Shown: positions 54,461 through 62,724 of the stretch, piece by piece | Numbering within the stretch: position 1 is the stretch's first letter | Layout: the number at the start of each line of letters is the position of its first letter | Assembly (NCBI RefSeq): GCF_018080005.1 | Contig: NZ_CP073015.1 | Coordinates: 1,302,001-1,366,000 of the forward strand | Length of the DNA: 64,000 nt | Source: Flavobacterium sp. CS20 | GTDB taxonomy: Bacteria > Bacteroidota > Bacteroidia > Flavobacteriales > Flavobacteriaceae | Direction: 5' to 3' | Position numbers and translations under genes: made by a program | The notes under the pieces: model-generated | Told to the model about the DNA's origin: nothing | What the model saw: only the letters and a program-made list of their open reading frames with translations | The model's database searches: none

Positions 54461-55156
54461 TTAAAGTTTAAGTAAAATTGATTTTAATTCTTCCATACCA
54501 GCCACAGCTGTTTTTGCAAAAATACGAAGATTTGAGCTTTCATCGATGCTGGGTTTAGGATCAATAAGGTAAACAGGAATGTCAGGGTTAGCGTAATCTA
54601 TCAAACCAGCGACAGGATAAACTTGAAGTGATGTGCCAATAACAATCAGAATATCAGCAGTACCAACAATTTCGATGGCTTTTTGCATCATAGGGACAGC
54701 TTCGCCAAACCAAACCACGTGTGGTCTAAGTTGATTGCCATGTTCGTCGGTATCTCCCATTTGTAAATCTTCTTTCCATTCTATCAATCGATTATGATTG
54801 TTGACAGGTCTGACTTTAAAAAGCTCGCCGTGCAGATGCGTCACTTTTTTGCTTCCTGCTCTTTCGTGCAAATCATCTACGTTTTGAGTGATAATTTCTA
54901 CATCAAATTTTTCTTCTAAATCAGCTAAAATTTGATGAGCTTTGTTGGGTTCAACCGTTTTGAGTTGACGTCTTCTTTGGTTATAAAAATCTAAAACCAA
55001 ATGCGGATTCGTTTCAAAAGCTTGTGGTGTAGCAACTTGATTAACATCGTGATCTTCCCATAAACCGTCTGCATCTCTAAAGGTTTTCAAACCGCTATCG
55101 GCACTGATACCAGCACCTGATAAGACTACAATTTTTTTTTTCGGTTTTGCACTCAT
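54461..55156 (-). CDS. Sir2-type NAD-dependent deacylase
   Basis: A 231-aa sirtuin. Motifs are VVLSGAGISADSGLKTFRDA (residues about 10-29), TQNVDDLHERAGS with the nicotinamide-pocket Asn and Asp, and THLHGELFKV with the catalytic His. The region after that (VRPVNNHNRLIEWKEDL then MGDTDEHGNQLRPHVVWFGE) should carry four zinc-binding cysteines but contains none. It therefore belongs to a zinc-less group, which I recall in other flavobacterial homologues. It removes acyl groups from lysine with NAD. Its start overlaps the stop of the upstream CarboxypepD_reg gene by four bases (ATGA). Confidence 0.88.
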   Translation of the reverse strand: MSAKPKKKIVVLSGAGISADSGLKTFRDADGLWEDHDVNQVATPQAFETNPHLVLDFYNQRRRQLKTVEPNKAHQILADLEEKFDVEIITQNVDDLHERAGSKKVTHLHGELFKVRPVNNHNRLIEWKEDLQMGDTDEHGNQLRPHVVWFGEAVPMMQKAIEIVGTADILIVIGTSLQVYPVAGLIDYANPDIPVYLIDPKPSIDESSNLRIFAKTAVAGMEELKSILLKL

Positions 55157-55920
55157 TTAGGATTAATCGCTTTGTAGTTTTCGTAGCAATTGCTTATGGC
55201 GTCCAAAAGTTGTAAATCATTAGCATTTTTGATATAGTCTTCTGAATAATTACAACGTTTCAGGACTTTTTCTATATCAGATATTGAAATTTGCAAAACC
55301 GCAGAAAGTGTTTCGCGATTATACTTATCTACCAGTAAATCTCTGATGGATTTATCTTCTTTCATCTGCCGCAATTTTTTCATTTGTTGCGGTTTTTTGC
55401 CAAAGACATTATAGAGTAAATCTGTAGGATTAAAGATAGCGTCAAGTGTTTTTGAAAATGAGCTCTTCTGATAATTCCCACCTTCGTAACCGTAATCTAA
55501 ACCTGAGATTTGATATCTAAAATTGTCGTAAACAGGAATATTTTTAGCATCAATTTCTAAATAACCTGTCAATTTGATTTCTTTAACGGTAACTTCTTCT
55601 AAGGCAATGGCTACTTCAGTCATTTTGACTTTAACTTCACCGTATTTTATCCAATCTTCAGTAACTTTGACTTGCATGGACTTAAAACCAATGTAAGAAA
55701 AATAAAGTGTATCGTTGATTGAAGCTTTGATTGTAAATTTACCATTAGGGTCAGAAACTGTGCCTTTTACTGTATTAATATTAATGATATTGGCATTAGA
55801 CAATGGTCTATCATTGGTCGCATTAAGCACGCGACCTTTTATATCATAGATTTCTTTATCTTGTGCAAGTAGTGATATACTGCACAAAAAGAAAAAGCTA
55901 ATATAAACTAAATATTTCAT
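55153..55920 (-). CDS. CarboxypepD_reg-like domain protein
   Basis: A 255-aa exported protein. The signal peptide ends in SLLAQ. Residues about 23-110 form a carboxypeptidase regulatory-like domain (IKGRVLNATNDRPLSNANI, then FTIKASINDTLYFSYIGFKS), a beta sandwich common at the N terminus of TonB-dependent receptors. The C-terminal 120 residues are helical, with PTDLLYNVFGKKPQQMKKLR, and show no barrel. It may be a stand-alone envelope protein related to a SusC plug. It is the first gene of the run toward menA and starts 68 bases after the helicase gene's end. Confidence 0.8.
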   Translation of the reverse strand: MKYLVYISFFFLCSISLLAQDKEIYDIKGRVLNATNDRPLSNANIININTVKGTVSDPNGKFTIKASINDTLYFSYIGFKSMQVKVTEDWIKYGEVKVKMTEVAIALEEVTVKEIKLTGYLEIDAKNIPVYDNFRYQISGLDYGYEGGNYQKSSFSKTLDAIFNPTDLLYNVFGKKPQQMKKLRQMKEDKSIRDLLVDKYNRETLSAVLQISISDIEKVLKRCNYSEDYIKNANDLQLLDAISNCYENYKAINPK

Positions 55921-55988
55921 CGGTCTAAAATAGTTAAAATCAAATAAAGGTGAAATTTATCCTTTAGACTTTATGCAAAATTAACAGA

Positions 55989-57728
55989 TCAACGTTTTCG
56001 GCGACGCTCAATAGATTTATTTCTACTGTCATTTCTACCTTTTCTGTGTGGTTTAGAACCAAAGTCTTTTTTGCGTTTAAAATTTCCTTTTTTGCCACCG
56101 CGACCTTTGTCTTTAGTAATTTCTACATTAACAGATCTGCCGTTATGTTGAAAATTTTCAAAGGTTTTAAACACCTTATCCTCTTGTGATTTTGGGGTGT
56201 TAAAAAATGAAAACGTATCTTTTACATCAACTTTGCCCACATCATCACGACCTAAATTCAAGTTTTCTTTCAGAAAATCCTTTAGCGACATCCAGTTAAA
56301 ACCATCTTTTTCACCAAGGTTGATAAAGTAGCGATTTTCATCACCAAAAGATTTACCACCTCTTGAAGAGCGATCGCTTGACCTGTCTTTATGTACTGTG
56401 TTTTCTAACTGTTCAACACTCGGTGCGTTTTTATAATAGTTATAAAAGCGTGTAAATTCTACGCTGAAGAATTTTTTAATCAATTCGCTTTTGTCTAAAT
56501 CTGATAGAGCTTCTTCTAATTTTGGTAAAATCACATCAATATCGTGATTGACTTCTGTGTTTTTGATTTTTTCAGCGAGGTAAAACATTTGGCTTTCGCA
56601 TATTTCTTCTGAAGTTGGTAGCTTTTCAGCTTTAAAGCTTTGACCGATAATGCGTTCAATAGTTTTAATTTTGCGTTGCTCACTTTTGGTGATAATCACA
56701 AAAGATTTACCGGTTTTGCCAGCTCTTCCTGTTCTACCGCTACGGTGTGTGTAGATTTCAGTTTCATCAGGCAATTGGTAATTGATCACGTGTGTGATAT
56801 CATCTACATCAATACCTCTGGCGGCAACATCGGTAGCCACAAGCATTTGGACTTGTTTATTTCTAAAGCTTTTCATCACCAAATCTCTTTGGTTTTGACT
56901 TAAATCGCCGTGCAAAGCTGCGACGTTGTAGCCATCTTCAATCAGTTTTTCTGCCACTTTTTGAGTGTCGCGTTTGGTTCTACAAAACACAACGGCATAC
57001 ACATCAGGATTGGCATCAACCAAGCGTTTCAAAGCATTATAACGGTCTCTTGCACTGACTGTAAAATAGGAATGACTCACACTTTTAGTAGAAACATTGC
57101 GTTGTCCAACGGTAATTTCTACAGGTTTGTTCATAAATTTTTTAGCAATGCCTGAAACCTCTTTAGGCATCGTTGCACTAAACAACCACGTGCTTTTCTC
57201 TTTTGGACTGTGAGATAAAATTTCTGTGATATCTTCATAAAAGCCCATATTGAGCATTTCGTCGGCTTCGTCTAAAATACAATATTCAATTTTTGAAATG
57301 TCTATGATTTTTCTTTTAATCATATCTTTCATTCGTCCTGGTGTAGCCACAATAATTTGAGCACCTCGGTTAATTTGTTTGGCTTGGTCTTGCAAACTCG
57401 CTCCGCCATATATGGCAACAATATTGAGTTTGTTGATGTATTTGGCATATTGCTCAAGCTCGTTGGTGATTTGTAAACACAACTCACGCGTTGGCGATAA
57501 AATTAAACCTTGGGTTGTTTTTTGATTTGCATCGGTCAATTGAAGTAAAGGAAATCCGAATGCGGCGGTTTTACCTGTACCTGTTTGAGCCAGTGCAACC
57601 AAATCGGTTTTTTGCTCTAAAAGAATAGGAATACTTTTGATTTGGACATCACTTGGGGTTTCAAAACCTAAGTCGGTAATGGCTTTTAGAAGATTTTCCT
57701 GTAAGCCTAAGGAAGAAAAATTTGTCAT
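55989..57728 (-). CDS. DEAD-box RNA helicase with DbpA-like RNA-binding domain
   Basis: A 579-aa ATP-dependent RNA helicase. The two-domain core has ALAQTGTGKTAAFGFPLLQL (motif I, residues about 38-57), LSPTRELCLQI, DEADEMLNMGF, FSATMP, VVFCRTKRDTQKV, ATDVAARGIDVDDITHVINY and YTHRSGRTGRAG. The C terminus has a short RRM-like domain of the DbpA type (YFINLGEKDGFNWMSLKDFL and VEITKDKGRGG). A basic tail with Arg, Lys and Gly runs follows. The DbpA-type domain binds rRNA, so ribosome assembly or cold adaptation is likely. It stands alone with gaps of 68 bases downstream and 420 upstream. Confidence 0.92.
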   Translation of the reverse strand: MTNFSSLGLQENLLKAITDLGFETPSDVQIKSIPILLEQKTDLVALAQTGTGKTAAFGFPLLQLTDANQKTTQGLILSPTRELCLQITNELEQYAKYINKLNIVAIYGGASLQDQAKQINRGAQIIVATPGRMKDMIKRKIIDISKIEYCILDEADEMLNMGFYEDITEILSHSPKEKSTWLFSATMPKEVSGIAKKFMNKPVEITVGQRNVSTKSVSHSYFTVSARDRYNALKRLVDANPDVYAVVFCRTKRDTQKVAEKLIEDGYNVAALHGDLSQNQRDLVMKSFRNKQVQMLVATDVAARGIDVDDITHVINYQLPDETEIYTHRSGRTGRAGKTGKSFVIITKSEQRKIKTIERIIGQSFKAEKLPTSEEICESQMFYLAEKIKNTEVNHDIDVILPKLEEALSDLDKSELIKKFFSVEFTRFYNYYKNAPSVEQLENTVHKDRSSDRSSRGGKSFGDENRYFINLGEKDGFNWMSLKDFLKENLNLGRDDVGKVDVKDTFSFFNTPKSQEDKVFKTFENFQHNGRSVNVEITKDKGRGGKKGNFKRKKDFGSKPHRKGRNDSRNKSIERRRKR

Positions 57729-58148
57729 AAAAATAAAATGAGTGCAAAGATAGTGGAATAAAATTGTAAATCACTATGATTTAACAACATTCGATTAAAC
57801 GCACAAAAAAATTTAATTCAACATTTAGCAAACTTAGCATAATACCGAATGTTATTTTAAATGTTGTAAGTACAGAATTCATAAAAATCTGCCTACCTCA
57901 GGTTGGCATATCGGTTTATAACTTCATCTTTTTATTCACGATATATTCATTCAAATTAGTATTTCACGTAAAAAAATAATCGTTTATGAAAAGATTAAAT
58001 CTCCTAAAAATAAGATAAAATATATAGCTTCTATTTTGATTTTGTGTTACCACAAGTTGTGCTTTTATATAGGTTTCTTCACCAAATAAAGTTTATAAAT
58101 AGCCTCATTTTTAGATGAATGATAGATTTATTTTTGAAATAATTGGTA
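57729..58148. other. Intergenic with one dispersed repeat
   Basis: A gap of 420 bases between the helicase start and the ABC-F stop. It holds the repeat at 57842-57863 and the direct neighbourhood of it (tctgcctacctcaggttgg). Otherwise it contains no gene, terminator or promoter that I can support. Confidence 0.4.
57842..57863. repeat. 22-bp inverted match to 60149-60170
   Basis: ataccgaatgttattttaaa followed by tg is the exact reverse complement of 60149-60170. The inner part recurs at 27636-27674. These appear to be members of one dispersed palindromic element family of about 40-62 bases. Confidence 0.7.
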
Positions 58149-60056
58149 TCACAAATCCAATTCATCAATTTGGTGTTGTATTTTTTCCCAGTCGCTCATC
58201 AATTGTTCTAAATTGTTCTTTTTGGTGTTGTATTTGTCAAAAAAACCGTCTTCAGCAATGGTTTGTTCGTAATCATAAGCTAACTTTTGGTCAGATTCTT
58301 TAATTTCCTTTTCTAATTTTGTGATTTCAGACTCGACTTTGCTCAATCTGTTGCAAAGCGATTTGTATTTCTTTTGACGTTGATAATCATTAGATTTATC
58401 GGCTTTTTTTGATTTGGTTTCAGAGCGTTTTTCAATACTTCTAAAGTCTTCTGCTTCTCTTGATTTCAAGTATTCATTAATACTTCCCAGAAATGTTTTG
58501 ACTTTTGAATCTTTAAATTCTAAAATGGTTTCTGACAAACCTTGAAGAAAATCTCTGTCGTGTGAAATTAAAATTAAAGTGCCATCAAAAGCTTGCAAGG
58601 CTTGTTTAAGCACATATTTAGATTGCATATCCAAATGATTGGTTGGCTCATCCATAATCAAAACATTAAATGGATTGAGTAGCATTTTAGCCAAAGCTAA
58701 TCTGTTTCGCTCGCCACCAGATAACACTTTGACGTATTTGTGCACATCATCGCCACTAAACAAAAAAGAGCCGAGAATATCTCTCACTTTATGACGTGTT
58801 TGGGCATTGGCTGCATCAATCATGGTGTCTAAAACGGTTTTGTTTTCGTCGAGATATTCGGTTTGATTTTGGGCAAAATATCCTATTTCAACATTGTGCC
58901 CCAATTCAACGTGGCCTTCGTAAGAAATTTCATTCATTATAATTTTGGCTAAGGTAGATTTCCCTTGACCATTTTGACCTACAAAAGCGAGTTTATCACC
59001 GCGATTAACGGTAAAACTGATGTCTTTAATAACAAGATTATCTTTATAAGATTTTGATAGATGTTCAGCTTTGATAATGACTTTTCCAGGACGTTTTGAT
59101 ACTGGAAATTTGATATTCATTGTAGCTGTATCTTCTTGCTCAACTTCAATTCTATCAATTTTGTCTAACTTTTTTATCAGCGATTGGGCTATAGACGCTT
59201 TGTTGGCTTTGGCACGAAATTTATCGATGAGTTTTTCGGTATGTTCTATTTCTTTTTGTTGATTCTTTTGGGCTGCTATTTGTTGCTGACGTAATTCTTC
59301 ACGATGGATTTTAAATTCTGAAAAAGGCTTGTTGAAATCGTATATTTTTCCAAGAGAAATTTCAATAGTGCGATTGGTCACATGGTCTAAAAACATTTTA
59401 TCGTGAGAAACAATAAGCACACAAGCTGAAGATTGATTGAGAAATTTTTCTAACCAAATAATACTTTCTATATCTAAATGGTTGGTTGGTTCATCAAGCA
59501 ATAAAATATCATTTTGTTGCAATAAGAGTTTGGCCAGTTCTATTCGCATTCGCCAACCGCCTGAAAATGTATTTGTAAGCTTATTGAGTTCTTCTTCTTT
59601 AAAGCCTAAACCTTTAAGAATACGTTCAGTCTCACCTTGATAATTATAGCCACCTTGAATTTCGTATTGATGTTGATATGTGTTGAGGTCAACCATAAGT
59701 TGATGGTATGCTTCAGACTCGTAATCTTCGCGTTCAGCGAGTTGAATATTGATGTATTCAAGTTTTTTTTCTATGGTTTTAATCTCTTCAAAAGCCTGAT
59801 AAGCTTCTTCTAAAACGGTTCTGCCTTCTTCAAACTCAATATCTTGTTTAAGAAATCCGATAGAAACTTCTTTATCTTTTGAAATTTGACCTTCGTCATA
59901 AGCTTGTTCACCAGCAATAACTTTAAGTAAAGTTGATTTTCCAGCACCATTTTTTCCGATCAAACCGATGCGTTCGTTAGCACCAAGTCTAAAACTGATA
60001 TTTTTAAATACATATTCGCCACCAAAAGACAAAGAAAGTTCGGAAGTGTGAAGCAT
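58149..60056 (-). CDS. ABC-F family ATPase
   Basis: A soluble ABC protein of 635 aa with two ATPase domains and no membrane segment. First Walker A is GKNGAGKSTLL (34-44), the signature FSGGWRMRIELAKLL, Walker B LLLDEPTNHLDIES; second Walker A GQNGQGKSTLAK, signature LSGGERNRLALAK and LIMDEPTNHLDMQSK. A helical linker between domains (about 240-300) is Gln/Lys-rich. The C-terminal coiled-coil of about 90 residues (KYKSLCNRLSKVESEITKLE) resembles the Uup-type. ABC-F proteins act on ribosomes, in translation factors or antibiotic resistance. Which one is not determined. The leader upstream includes the hairpin repeat at 60109-60170. Confidence 0.9.
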   Translation of the reverse strand: MLHTSELSLSFGGEYVFKNISFRLGANERIGLIGKNGAGKSTLLKVIAGEQAYDEGQISKDKEVSIGFLKQDIEFEEGRTVLEEAYQAFEEIKTIEKKLEYINIQLAEREDYESEAYHQLMVDLNTYQHQYEIQGGYNYQGETERILKGLGFKEEELNKLTNTFSGGWRMRIELAKLLLQQNDILLLDEPTNHLDIESIIWLEKFLNQSSACVLIVSHDKMFLDHVTNRTIEISLGKIYDFNKPFSEFKIHREELRQQQIAAQKNQQKEIEHTEKLIDKFRAKANKASIAQSLIKKLDKIDRIEVEQEDTATMNIKFPVSKRPGKVIIKAEHLSKSYKDNLVIKDISFTVNRGDKLAFVGQNGQGKSTLAKIIMNEISYEGHVELGHNVEIGYFAQNQTEYLDENKTVLDTMIDAANAQTRHKVRDILGSFLFSGDDVHKYVKVLSGGERNRLALAKMLLNPFNVLIMDEPTNHLDMQSKYVLKQALQAFDGTLILISHDRDFLQGLSETILEFKDSKVKTFLGSINEYLKSREAEDFRSIEKRSETKSKKADKSNDYQRQKKYKSLCNRLSKVESEITKLEKEIKESDQKLAYDYEQTIAEDGFFDKYNTKKNNLEQLMSDWEKIQHQIDELDL

Positions 60057-60108
60057 AAGTTATATCAATTTGATTTAATAATATTATCAATAATGTGCTA
60101 CAGACATA

Positions 60109-60170
60109 ATACCGATGTATATTTTAAGGATTCCGCATATGTGGAAGACATTTAAAATAACATTCGGTAT
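60109..60170. repeat. 62-bp palindromic repeat element
   Basis: Starts ataccgatgtatattttaag and ends acatttaaaataacattcgg then tat. The left arm ataccgatgtatatttta and the right arm taaaataacattcggtat are near reverse complements, so a stem of about 18 bases with a loop of about 24 is possible. The right arm is an exact inverted match to 57842-57863, and the inner segment matches 27636-27674. Sited in the 172-base gap between the divergent ABC-F and DUF983 genes. Confidence 0.7.
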
Positions 60171-60194
60171 GACGTAAGTTTGTGCAAATATTGG

Positions 60195-60202
60195 TATTTT
60201 TG
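60195..60202 (+). promoter_or_regulatory. Putative -7 box for the DUF983 gene
   Basis: TATTTTTG matches TAnnTTTG and ends 26 bases before the ATG at 60229. A TTTG at 60179-60182 is too close to serve as a standard -33 box. Confidence 0.35.
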
Positions 60203-60228
60203 TATTTATAATCTAAGAAAACATACAA

Positions 60229-60636
60229 ATGCTTAAAGGTTTTAAAATTTATAGCATCATTACAGGATCTTGCCCGGTCTGCCACGAAGAAAGTATGTAT
60301 AAAGAAAACAATCCCTACAAATTAAAGCATATCCATGATATGTATGAACGTTGTTCACATTGTGGTACAAAATATCAAATTGAGCCATCGTTTTTTTATG
60401 GTGCTATGTATGTGAGTTATGCTTTGGGCGTTGCAATAGCTGTGGCTACCTTTATCATTACTTATTTCTTTATAGGTCTTGAAGTTTTTGCGTCTTTTAT
60501 GAGCATAATTGGGGTTTTAATTTTATTGATGCCTGTGATAATGCGCTTATCACGTAATATTTGGATCAATCTTTTTTTTAGTTATAAGCCTAAATCTGAG
60601 CGTGAAAACGTTGAACAGAAACTTCAGGATCAATAG
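60229..60636 (+). CDS. DUF983 membrane protein
   Basis: A 135-aa protein. The N-terminal half is soluble and contains two CxxC pairs, CPVCHEESM (about residues 18-26) and RCSHCGTKYQIEPSFFYGAM (about 43-62). These form a zinc-ribbon-like motif, and FFYGAMYVSYALG is a DUF983 hallmark. Two membrane helices follow (about 70-110). A basic tail ends the protein. The function is unknown; related proteins in alphaproteobacteria lie near cytochrome oxidase genes, which may be a hint only. Its 3' end overlaps the convergent oxidoreductase gene by 47 bases. Confidence 0.88.
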   Translation: MLKGFKIYSIITGSCPVCHEESMYKENNPYKLKHIHDMYERCSHCGTKYQIEPSFFYGAMYVSYALGVAIAVATFIITYFFIGLEVFASFMSIIGVLILLMPVIMRLSRNIWINLFFSYKPKSERENVEQKLQDQ

Positions 60637-61627
60637 GTGTTTCTTTAAGAATATGATTTATCAACATTTGACCTAATTTAGGAGCCAACATAACCCCACG
60701 ACTTCCAAACCCATTGAGAATATGAAGGTTTTTATATTTTGAGTGCGAACCTAAAATTGGTCTTCTATCCTTAGTTGTGGGTCTGATGCCACAAACTTGG
60801 TCAACAATTTCATAAGGTGAATTGATCATTTTGTTCAAAGCTTCTCTCATTTGGGATTTTGCTGTTAAAGAAGGCTGATGATTTAAAGGTTGTCGTTGAT
60901 AGGTTGCTCCAAATTTATATAAATTATGACCAAGTGGAATCAAAAAATATTTGGCTTTATAAAGATCTTCTATTTGGAGTTTTTTAGATTTAAAAATAAT
61001 ATAATCGCCTTTGTTGCCATAAATTCCTAAATGATTAAAAAAAGGATTTTGACCAACCCCAAAACCTTCACAAAATATAATATGCTTGTAAATTTTATTC
61101 CTATAAGAAATACTGCTTTTATCAACCTTTAAATTATTATGCTGAAATGTGTCATCTATCCAATGTTTTTGATAATACTGCTTTAAACACTGAAATAGAA
61201 TAGGCAGATTAATTGATGTTGCTTTTATTTCACCAATCTTATCAGTGAGTAAAGTTTGATTTTTATTTGTTAAAACTTCAGGTGAAAGAAATGGCGAGAG
61301 TCTTGGTTTATCACAAGCTTGATACCAATTGTTTTCTTGTGCTACATCATGAATAAACACATTTAATGATTTATTTTTATAAATTTCACCTGATAATTGT
61401 TTGTCTAAAGATTGATAAAATAGCTTAGCATAAGGCAAAAACACTTCAACATTCCATACAGGCTTCATATGTTTTACGGCAACGGGATTAATGATGCCAC
61501 CAGCAATTTTTGAAGAAAGCTGTGAATTGTTAGAAATAATATCAAACGATGTATTGTTAATTTCTAAATGTCTAACAACAGAAAGCCCAGCTAAGCCAAA
61601 ACCAACGATAAGAAAATCCTTATTCAT
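60590..61627 (-). CDS. FAD-dependent oxidoreductase (DAO family)
   Basis: A 345-aa flavoprotein. The N-terminal FAD motif is DFLIVGFGLAGLSVVRHLE (residues 4-22) with GxGxAG. A conserved KIAGGIINPV segment follows near residue 43, and GIRPTTKDRRPILG and NGFGSRGVMLAP near residues 285 and 310 are typical of DAO-family amine or amino-acid oxidases and of the oxidase half of MnmC. The substrate is unknown. It ends inside the convergent DUF983 gene (47-base overlap) and starts 68 bases from the gldN stop, with a terminator between. Confidence 0.85.
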   Translation of the reverse strand: MNKDFLIVGFGLAGLSVVRHLEINNTSFDIISNNSQLSSKIAGGIINPVAVKHMKPVWNVEVFLPYAKLFYQSLDKQLSGEIYKNKSLNVFIHDVAQENNWYQACDKPRLSPFLSPEVLTNKNQTLLTDKIGEIKATSINLPILFQCLKQYYQKHWIDDTFQHNNLKVDKSSISYRNKIYKHIIFCEGFGVGQNPFFNHLGIYGNKGDYIIFKSKKLQIEDLYKAKYFLIPLGHNLYKFGATYQRQPLNHQPSLTAKSQMREALNKMINSPYEIVDQVCGIRPTTKDRRPILGSHSKYKNLHILNGFGSRGVMLAPKLGQMLINHILKETPIDPEVSVQRFHAQI

Positions 61628-61643
61628 GTTTAAATTTAGTAAA

Positions 61644-61672
61644 TAAAAAAACGCCCCTATAAAAGAGGCGTT
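61644..61672 (-). terminator. Rho-independent terminator after gldN
   Basis: On the minus strand the stem aacgcctc/aggggcgtt (loop ttttat) is followed by a run of seven T residues. It lies about 24 bases after the gldN stop and ends the gldM-gldN transcript, just before the start of the FAD oxidoreductase gene. Confidence 0.88.
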
Positions 61673-61695
61673 AAGTTAATGATTATAAATTGGAA

Positions 61696-62709
61696 TTAAT
61701 ATGTCCACATATCCAATTCAAAATTTCTGATTTGTTCTTTCAAACGCCTAGCTTCAAGCAGTTGCATCAAGGCATTGTCTTGAATATAGTTTTCAATTTC
61801 TCTATCCTCATAGATGTTTTGAGTTTTATAAATAAGTGCTTCAAAACGTCTAGAATTTAAGAGGTGATCAAAGGTTAAAGGATGTGCACCATTATCAGAA
61901 TTTAAAACTTTGGCTTTGTGTAAAGCTTGACGAGCATCTTTAAACCAAACCCAAAAATAAGGAATCACTTTAGGATCGCCAGAATAAGTGGGATTTTGAG
62001 TTTGAATATCATAACCCGCAGGAGCGATACCTAAAAGTCTATATTTAAGAGCTCCTTGTCTTTTATCAAAATACCAAATGCCTTTGACTAAATAAGCAGT
62101 GATATCAGCACCTGTAATTTCAGTGGGTATCACATAAGGTTTCATTTGATTAATCAACTCATCTGAATACAATTCAGGATAATTTTGAAGTTCGTTAGAT
62201 AGAGCTCTATTCAAGAACAATTGTACATTTTCGGTACCCGTAATACCATACTGACCTAATAAATCTAAAGCCACATCAGGTAAAAAGATAGCTTTCAAGG
62301 AATTTTGAATTTCTTCATAGCTCTTTTTTTGTTGAAAATAGCTAGTAGAATACACTTCAGTTATTGCTCCTTCAGCATTAGGATCTTCTCCTCCTTTTTT
62401 GATAGAAGATATTAAGACTTGAAATAATGATTGTCTGTTATCGCCAAGCCTACCGTCATCAAGTGGATACAACAAGGGATAATTAATTTTTTGATTCAAA
62501 TCGATTTTTTCCCAAACAATTTTTGACCACATAATGTCTCGTTTGTCAACATAACCATAAGGTAAAGGTTTGCTATCGTCAAGTTCTTCTTCTTCTTGAG
62601 ATAATTTTTTAATATCGTCAGGTGATTTAGCATTTAAAACACTTGACTGCGCATTAATTTGACTGAAAGTCAAAAAAAGAGCAATGATATAAATGAAACG
62701 AATTGACAT
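61696..62709 (-). CDS. gldN: Gliding motility/T9SS protein GldN
   Basis: A 337-aa periplasmic protein of the type IX secretion core, partner of GldK in the ring below the outer membrane (PorK/PorN in Porphyromonas). Signal peptide ends in INAQS. Visible family features are MWSKIVWEKIDLNQKINYPL (about residues 60-79), DNRQSLFQVLISSIKKG, KGIWYFDKRQGALKYRLLGI and YFWVWFKDARQALHKAKV, then the C-terminal ENYIQDNALMQLLEARRLKE. The length is typical. Gene order gldM-gldN, reading leftwards with a 15-base gap, is the canonical one. The upstream gldK and gldL lie beyond the window edge. It fits the T9SS cargo gene seen in the accessory block. Confidence 0.93.
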   Translation of the reverse strand: MSIRFIYIIALFLTFSQINAQSSVLNAKSPDDIKKLSQEEEELDDSKPLPYGYVDKRDIMWSKIVWEKIDLNQKINYPLLYPLDDGRLGDNRQSLFQVLISSIKKGGEDPNAEGAITEVYSTSYFQQKKSYEEIQNSLKAIFLPDVALDLLGQYGITGTENVQLFLNRALSNELQNYPELYSDELINQMKPYVIPTEITGADITAYLVKGIWYFDKRQGALKYRLLGIAPAGYDIQTQNPTYSGDPKVIPYFWVWFKDARQALHKAKVLNSDNGAHPLTFDHLLNSRRFEALIYKTQNIYEDREIENYIQDNALMQLLEARRLKEQIRNFELDMWTY

Positions 62710-62724
62710 AAATAAAATGTTTAA

